From: Betaproteobacteria bacterium RIFCSPLOWO2_02_FULL_68_150
Lineage (GTDB): Bacteria; Pseudomonadota; Gammaproteobacteria; Burkholderiales; SG8-39
Assembly (NCBI GenBank): GCA_001771975.1
Contig: MERE01000186.1
Span: 1 to 18,830, forward strand
Direction of reading: 5' to 3'
Length of the DNA: 18,830 bases
Part shown: positions 15,659 to 18,830 of the stretch, one piece after another
Numbering within the stretch: the stretch's first letter is position 1
Layout: each line of letters begins with the position of its first letter
Notes under the pieces: model-generated
The model's input: only the letters and a program-made list of their open reading frames with translations
Databases searched by the model: none
Told to the model about the DNA's origin: nothing
Program-made: the position numbers and the translations under genes

Positions 15659-15841
15659 TTGCGCCAGCGCCTGCTCGAGGCAGGCGCGGCAAAGGCAGCC
15701 CCGGCCCGCTACCGGTGCGAGGGGCGGCAGCTCGGAGCACCAGCAGCGGCCGAGACCGGCCTGCATGCCGCACACGAACGCCTCGCCGCAGCGATCGCAG
15801 CGCGCGTCGTCGCGTGACTCAACGCTCCGCGGTCTCGCCAT
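15638..15841 (-). CDS. Cysteine-rich CWC-family small protein
   Basis: This 67-aa soluble protein matches the Cys-rich CWC family (function unknown, presumably metal-binding). Eight cysteines are seen: Cys15 and Cys18 (RCDRCG), Cys24 (FVCG), Cys33 and Cys35 (RCWCSELP, the CWC core), Cys49, Cys51 and Cys54 (CLCRAC). The pattern suggests one or two zinc sites. ATG at 15841 is the last start before the cysteines; it overlaps the end of the anti-sigma gene by 23 bp in another frame, and no good ribosome-binding site is visible, so translational coupling is likely. The 3' end overlaps hslU by 21 bp. The gene sits third in the sigma/anti-sigma cassette, suggesting a link to the same stress response; that link is inference. 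Confidence 0.75.
   Translation of the reverse strand: MARPRSVESRDDARCDRCGEAFVCGMQAGLGRCWCSELPPLAPVAGRGCLCRACLEQALAQSEHVAG
15667..15687. terminator. Perfect 8-bp GC hairpin just after hslU
   Basis: GCGCCTGC (15667-15674) and GCAGGCGC (15680-15687) form a perfect stem around TCGAG, 9 nt after the hslU stop. No T-run follows on either strand, so it is at best a weak terminator or a 3'-end stabiliser for hslU mRNA. It lies inside the coding part of the CWC gene, so protein constraint (the repeated Ala/Cys codons) could explain part of it. Confidence 0.35.
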
Positions 15842-16013
15842 GTTCGCCCAGGCGGACCACCGCGCGGCGCAGGAAGTCGATCTGCCGCCCGATGTTGCGA
15901 CAACCCTTGCAGAGCGCGAAATGCGCGCGCAGCGCGAAGCGCTCGCCGAAGTCAAGCGCACGGTCCTGGCGCTGCGACACCAGGCGCGTCACTTCCCTGC
16001 ACGAGAGCATCAT
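15819..16013 (-). CDS. Zinc-type anti-sigma factor (zf-HC2-like)
   Basis: This 64-aa soluble protein resembles the small zinc anti-sigma (ZAS, zf-HC2) proteins that hold ECF sigma factors inactive. The N-terminal MMLSCREVTRLVSQRQDRAL is followed by HFALCKGC, that is the HxxxCxxC motif (His31, Cys35, Cys38); with Cys5 this can make a four-ligand zinc site. No membrane segment is present, so it senses a cytoplasmic signal, probably thiol oxidation or metal, as in RsrA and ChrR. ATG 16013 overlaps the sigma stop (ATGATG, with TGA at 16012-16010); ATG 16010 is an alternative that shortens it by one residue. No ribosome-binding site is visible, which fits coupling to the sigma gene. The 3' end overlaps the CWC gene start by 23 bp. 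Confidence 0.83.
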   Translation of the reverse strand: MMLSCREVTRLVSQRQDRALDFGERFALRAHFALCKGCRNIGRQIDFLRRAVVRLGEHGETAER

Positions 16014-16564
16014 GTTCGAAACCAGTTCGTATCCAGGCATTGGCGCAACGCCATCCGGGCGCGGTACAGGAGCACCCAGCAATGCGTCGCCGTAATGCCG
16101 AGTTCCTTACAGATCTCGCCCGTTTCGAGCCCCAGGTGCTCGCGCATCATGAACGCTTGCGCGGTCTTCGCGGGCAAGCCCGCCAGACAGGCCTCGAGCG
16201 CGGCAAGGAACTGCTTTTGATGAAGCGCGCCGTCGGGATCGTCCCAGGCCGTGGGCGGCTCCTGCCAATGCCCGCGCCGATCGAATGGGGCGTCGAGGTC
16301 ACCCGTCTCCAGCTCGTCGGCTGGCGCGAGCGGTTGCTCACGGCTTGCTCTGCGGATGGCATCGACAATCTTGTGCTTCAGGATTCCGGTCAGCCAAGTG
16401 CGCAGGTTCGAGCGGCCGGAAAACCCGGCCCCGTCGGCGAGCGCCGCGAGCAGGGTTTCCTGAACGGCGTCCTCGGCTGCATCCCGGTCGCGCAGCTGCA
16501 GCGTCGCGTAGCGCAGCAGGTAGGCCCGCTGGCTTTCGACTTGGGAGCGGTACTCGGCGGACAT
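16010..16564 (-). CDS. ECF-type sigma-70 family RNA polymerase sigma factor
   Basis: This 184-aa protein has the two-domain layout of an extracytoplasmic-function sigma factor. Region 2 spans about residues 10-75, with DAAEDAVQETLLAA (28-41) and the DNA-binding RTWLTGILKHKIVDAIRR (55-72). An unusually long acidic linker (76-112, rich in Asp, Glu, Pro and Trp) leads to region 4 (about 125-176), with LPAKTAQAFMMREH and the helix-turn-helix LGITATHCWVLLYRARMAL. ATG 16564 is preferred; GTG 16579 would add five residues. The longer open frame upstream is the complement of hsp20. It overlaps the anti-sigma start. Being divergent from hsp20 with 72 bp between, it may belong to the same stress regulon, but the two promoters must compete for space. 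The exact ECF group was not assigned. Confidence 0.85.
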   Translation of the reverse strand: MSAEYRSQVESQRAYLLRYATLQLRDRDAAEDAVQETLLAALADGAGFSGRSNLRTWLTGILKHKIVDAIRRASREQPLAPADELETGDLDAPFDRRGHWQEPPTAWDDPDGALHQKQFLAALEACLAGLPAKTAQAFMMREHLGLETGEICKELGITATHCWVLLYRARMALRQCLDTNWFRT

Positions 16565-16578
16565 GGGGAACGGCGGCA

Positions 16579-16606
16579 CTTGAAACGGCTCTGGTTGACC
16601 CCATTT
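16579..16606 (+). promoter_or_regulatory. Sigma-32 (RpoH) heat-shock promoter of hsp20
   Basis: CTTGAAA at 16579-16585 and CCCCATTT at 16599-16606 match the sigma-32 -35 and -10 consensus exactly, with a 13-bp spacer. Transcription would start near 16613, leaving a short leader to the ATG at 16637. The -35 lies only 14 bp from the divergent sigma-factor start codon. Confidence 0.87.
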
Positions 16607-16636
16607 TAGGCGTACCCGATTCGAAAGGAGACACCC

Positions 16637-17074
16637 ATGGCCAGCATTACCCGATACGACCCATTCAACGATCTGGTGGACGACCTGTTCAAGGGCTTCT
16701 TCGTGCGCCCGGTGGCGTTCGAGGGACGCGGTCCGCTCGCGGGCGAGCTGCCACGCATGAAAGTGGAGGTCGCGGAGAAAAACGGCGCCTATGTCCTGAC
16801 GGCGGAACTGCCCGGCGTGCGCAGGGAAGACATCGATGTCACGATTGACGCCACGCAGGTGACGCTCAGCGCAGAGTTGAAGCGCGAGCACGAAATTTCC
16901 GAGGAGGAGCGCATCCTGCACACCGAGCGCAGTTATGGCAAGGTGAGCCGCAGCTTCACGCTGCCGCAGGAACTCGACGAAACCAGGGCCGAGGCGAAAT
17001 TCCGCGACGGTGTGCTCGAGCTGAAACTGCCCAAGAAGGCGGCGGCGGCGCGCAAGCAGATCACGATCCAGTAA
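16637..17074 (+). CDS. Small heat-shock protein of the Hsp20/alpha-crystallin family
   Basis: This 145-aa ATP-independent chaperone holds unfolding proteins for later refolding. A short N-terminal arm (MASITRYDPFNDLVDDLF) precedes the alpha-crystallin domain (about residues 38-135): MKVEVAEKNGAYVLTAELPG, then HTERSYGKVSRSFTLP, then the consensus FRDGVLELKLPK. The C-terminal KQITIQ contains the IxI motif used for oligomer assembly. ATG 16637 has AAGGAG at 16625-16630, 6 nt upstream. It is a single-gene unit: sigma-32 promoter before it, intrinsic terminator after it. Confidence 0.95.
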   Translation: MASITRYDPFNDLVDDLFKGFFVRPVAFEGRGPLAGELPRMKVEVAEKNGAYVLTAELPGVRREDIDVTIDATQVTLSAELKREHEISEEERILHTERSYGKVSRSFTLPQELDETRAEAKFRDGVLELKLPKKAAAARKQITIQ

Positions 17075-17094
17075 CCCCGGTCGCGGTCCCGCGC

Positions 17095-17128
17095 AGGGCC
17101 GGCACGCAAGCGCCGGCCCTTTTTCTTT
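17095..17128 (+). terminator. Intrinsic terminator of hsp20
   Basis: AGGGCCGGC (17095-17103) pairs perfectly with GCCGGCCCT (17112-17120) around an 8-nt loop, followed by TTTTTCTTT. This is a textbook rho-independent terminator, 20 bp after the hsp20 stop. It lies just before the argB -10-like box. Confidence 0.93.
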
Positions 17129-17130
17129 AT

Positions 17131-17136
17131 TAGAAT
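17131..17136 (+). promoter_or_regulatory. -10-like box directly upstream of argB
   Basis: TAGAAT lies 9 nt before the argB ATG, right after the hsp20 terminator. If it is the -10, transcription starts within a few bases of the ATG, giving an essentially leaderless mRNA. No good -35 and no Shine-Dalgarno are seen. Confidence 0.4.
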
Positions 17137-17145
17137 CGCAGCGCC

Positions 17146-18042
17146 ATGAGCCAGAGCCCGAACGCCGCCGACAGCGCCGCTGACCAGGCGCGCATCCTCG
17201 CCGAGGCGCTGCCTTACATCAAGCGCTTCCACGGCAAGACGATCGTCATCAAGTTCGGCGGCAACGCCATGGCTGACGACGCACTCAAGGCGGGATTCGC
17301 GCGCGACGTGGTGCTGCTAAAGCTGGTCGGCATGAACCCGGTGGTGGTGCATGGGGGCGGGCCGCAGATCGAGCAGTTGCTCGCGCGCCTGGGCATGAAG
17401 GGTGAGTTCGTGCAGGGCATGCGCGTCACCGACGCCGATACCATGGACGTGGTCGAGATGGTGCTTGGCGGGCAGGTCAACAAGGAAGTGGTGGAGCTGA
17501 TCAACCAGGCCGGCGGCAAGGCGGTCGGTCTCACCGGGCAGGACGGCGCCCTGATCCGGGCGCGCAAGATGCTGGTGCCGAGCGAGGGCAAAAAAAACGA
17601 GCGGCTCGACATCGGTCAGGTCGGCGAGATCGAATCGATCGACCCGAGCGTCATTTCGGCGCTGGAGCACAGCGGCTTCATCCCGGTGGTGGCGCCGATC
17701 GCCACCGGTGCCGACGGCACCACCTACAACATCAACGCCGACCTGGTGGCCGGCAAGCTCGCGGAAGTGCTGCGCGCGGAAAAGCTCGTCGTGCTCACCA
17801 ATACGCCGGGGGTGCTCGACAAGGATGGCAAGCTCCTGTCGGGCCTGACACCGCGCAAGATCGATGATCTGGTTGCCCGGGGCGTGGTCTCCGGCGGCAT
17901 GCTGCCCAAGATCGCCTCGGTGCTCGACGCGGCGCGCGCCGGCGTGCGCGCTTGCCACATCATCGACGGCAGGGTGCCGCACGCGTTGCTGCTCGAAGTG
18001 CTCACCGACGCCGGTATCGGCACGCTGATTCGTTCGAAGTAA
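17146..18042 (+). CDS. argB: Acetylglutamate kinase
   Basis: This 298-aa amino-acid kinase phosphorylates N-acetylglutamate with ATP, the second step of arginine synthesis. Visible motifs are VIKFGGNAM (34-42), VVVHGGGPQI (66-75), GLTGQDGAL, NINADLVAGKLAEVL (substrate Asn-Asp site) and LTNTPGVLD. The N-terminal extension with AEALPYIKRFHGKT (19-32) is the helix typical of arginine-inhibited hexameric kinases, and the C-terminal HALLLEVLTDAGIGT fits the same class, so feedback inhibition by arginine is likely (inference). ATG 17146 has no clear Shine-Dalgarno. The TAA stop overlaps the next ATG by 1 bp (TAATG). Confidence 0.97.
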   Translation: MSQSPNAADSAADQARILAEALPYIKRFHGKTIVIKFGGNAMADDALKAGFARDVVLLKLVGMNPVVVHGGGPQIEQLLARLGMKGEFVQGMRVTDADTMDVVEMVLGGQVNKEVVELINQAGGKAVGLTGQDGALIRARKMLVPSEGKKNERLDIGQVGEIESIDPSVISALEHSGFIPVVAPIATGADGTTYNINADLVAGKLAEVLRAEKLVVLTNTPGVLDKDGKLLSGLTPRKIDDLVARGVVSGGMLPKIASVLDAARAGVRACHIIDGRVPHALLLEVLTDAGIGTLIRSK

Positions 18043-18710
18043 TGCGGATCGCCCGCCTCCCGCCTTCGCGGCGGGTGTGGATTTTCGACCTCGACAACAC
18101 GCTGCACGACGCGCGGCCGCACATCTTTCCGTCGATGCACGCTCAAATGAACGAGTACCTCAAGCGCACCTTCAGCGTCGACGACGCGGGGGCGAACGAA
18201 ATGCGGCGCGGCTTCTGGCTGCGCTACGGCACCACGCTCAGGGGCCTGATGCGTCATTACGGCACCGATCCGAGGAAGTTCCTGCTCGAGACACACCGTT
18301 TCCCTGAGCTGGCCGACATGCTGGTGCACGAAAACGCGGTGCGCCACGCGCTCGCGCTGCTCGGCGGCCGGAAGCTGATCTTCTCCAATGCGCCGCGCCA
18401 CTATGTCGAGGCGGTAGTGCGCGCCCTCGGCCTCGGACGCTATTTCGAGGCGGTTTACACCATCGAGAGCACGCGCTACCGGCCCAAACCCGCGTTCCGG
18501 GGCTTCCAGGTACTGCTGCGCAACCATGACCTCGACCCGCACCGCTGTGCGCTGGTCGATGATTCGCTGGAGAACCTGCGCACCGCCAGGCGCCTCGGCA
18601 TGTCGACCGTCTGGGTTGCCCCCGGCGTCGTGCGGCGGGCGGCGTACGTCGATCTGCGCGTGGCTTCGGTCACCGAACTGCCGCGCCTCGTGTTCCGCTA
18701 CGCGCACTAG
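18042..18710 (+). CDS. HAD-family pyrimidine 5'-nucleotidase-like phosphatase
   Basis: This 222-aa HAD phosphatase resembles the pyrimidine 5'-nucleotidases (Sdt1/Phm8-like) often found after argB in betaproteobacteria. It probably hydrolyses nucleoside monophosphates such as UMP or CMP. HAD motifs are complete: motif I FDLDNT (15-20, nucleophile Asp16, acid Asp18), motif II FSNAP with Ser115, motif III Lys149 (RPKPAF), and motif IV VDDS (Asp173 and Asp174). A helical cap lies at about residues 25-105. ATG 18042 overlaps the argB stop by 1 bp, so translation is coupled; the longer open frame upstream lies inside argB. The exact substrate cannot be read from the sequence. Confidence 0.9.
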   Translation: MRIARLPPSRRVWIFDLDNTLHDARPHIFPSMHAQMNEYLKRTFSVDDAGANEMRRGFWLRYGTTLRGLMRHYGTDPRKFLLETHRFPELADMLVHENAVRHALALLGGRKLIFSNAPRHYVEAVVRALGLGRYFEAVYTIESTRYRPKPAFRGFQVLLRNHDLDPHRCALVDDSLENLRTARRLGMSTVWVAPGVVRRAAYVDLRVASVTELPRLVFRYAH

Positions 18711-18716
18711 TAGAAT
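18711..18716 (+). promoter_or_regulatory. -10-like box directly upstream of slmA
   Basis: TAGAAT begins immediately after the nucleotidase stop and lies 6 nt before the slmA ATG. As a -10 it would place the start of transcription at the ATG itself. No -35 or Shine-Dalgarno is recognisable. Confidence 0.35.
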
Positions 18717-18722
18717 TCCCCG

Positions 18723-18830
18723 ATGCCTCGGGTAAAGGGGGAGAGGAAACTCGAGATCCTGAAGGCGCTCGCGCAGATGCTCGAGCAGCCGAAGTGGGAG
18801 AAGATCACCACGGCGGCGCTCGCCGCCCGG
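18723..18830 (+). CDS. slmA: Nucleoid occlusion factor SlmA, 3'-truncated by the window edge
   Basis: Only the first 36 codons are present. MPRVKGERKLEILKALAQML followed by EQPKWEKITTAALAAR is the start of a TetR-type DNA-binding domain and closely matches SlmA, which binds chromosomal sites and blocks FtsZ ring assembly over the nucleoid. The ITTAALAAR segment is the first part of the helix-turn-helix. Position after argB and the nucleotidase supports the call. Another TetR-family regulator is possible because so little is visible. Confidence 0.82.
   Translation, partial: MPRVKGERKLEILKALAQMLEQPKWEKITTAALAAR

Noticed and set aside
16285..16848. 187-codon plus-strand open frame across the sigma gene and the start of hsp20
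   Set aside because: It covers the hsp20 promoter and start in a different frame, has no ribosome-binding site and no family resemblance; the sigma factor and Hsp20 frames carry clear motifs.

Overview
The window is high-GC chromosomal DNA from a betaproteobacterium. The evidence is gene content and order: an MSHA-type pilus assembly block, DUF484-xerC, rlmI, hslVU with a betaproteobacterial-style HslV propeptide, and argB - pyrimidine 5'-nucleotidase - slmA. All assignments come from reading motifs by eye. No database search was run, and the genus cannot be named. Coding density is very high: the longest non-coding stretch is 235 bp (9045-9279), and no tRNA, rRNA, CRISPR array or insertion sequence was seen.

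Layout. (1) 1-5772, plus strand: the 3' part of the secretin gene mshL, then the TPR membrane protein gene mshN, the motor ATPase gene mshE and the inner-membrane platform gene mshG, tightly packed as one operon. mshM and the pilin genes are not visible. (2) 5847-8607, plus strand: DUF484, xerC and rlmI, with a 4-bp xerC/rlmI overlap. (3) 8622-9044, minus strand: an unrecognised 140-aa soluble protein with an excellent ribosome-binding site. A 235-bp divergent intergenic region follows, rich in GGTACC-centred dyads. (4) 9280-13761, plus strand: an apparent zinc-handling module of a COG0523/CobW GTPase, a small exported His/Cys-containing protein, a coiled-coil outer-membrane porin-like protein, a ZnuA-like binding protein and a ZnuB-like permease. 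No ABC ATPase gene is present in the window. (5) 13789-15658, plus strand: the HslV peptidase and HslU ATPase of the HslVU protease.

(6) 15638-16564, minus strand: an ECF-type sigma factor, a zinc-type anti-sigma factor (HxxxCxxC) and a Cys-rich CWC protein. The three reading frames overlap successively, and the last overlaps the end of hslU tail to tail. Divergently from the sigma gene, a near-perfect sigma-32 heat-shock promoter drives an Hsp20 chaperone gene (16637-17074), which ends in a textbook intrinsic terminator. (7) 17146-18830, plus strand: argB, a HAD-family pyrimidine 5'-nucleotidase (1-bp overlap) and the first 36 codons of slmA.

How the parts work together. The msh genes would build a type IV pilus-like surface fibre. 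Region 4 probably moves zinc across the outer membrane (porin), periplasm (ZnuA-like protein) and inner membrane (ZnuB-like protein), then hands it over in the cytosol (GTPase). Regions 5 and 6 are proteostasis and stress genes: HslVU, Hsp20 and a thiol/zinc-type sigma switch. The most interesting points are the ATPase-less zinc module with its small exported protein and dyad-rich promoter region, the overlapping sigma/anti-sigma/CWC cassette sharing 72 bp with a sigma-32 promoter, a degenerate c-di-GMP-binding motif in MshE, and several genes with a -10-like box immediately before the start codon and no Shine-Dalgarno sequence.
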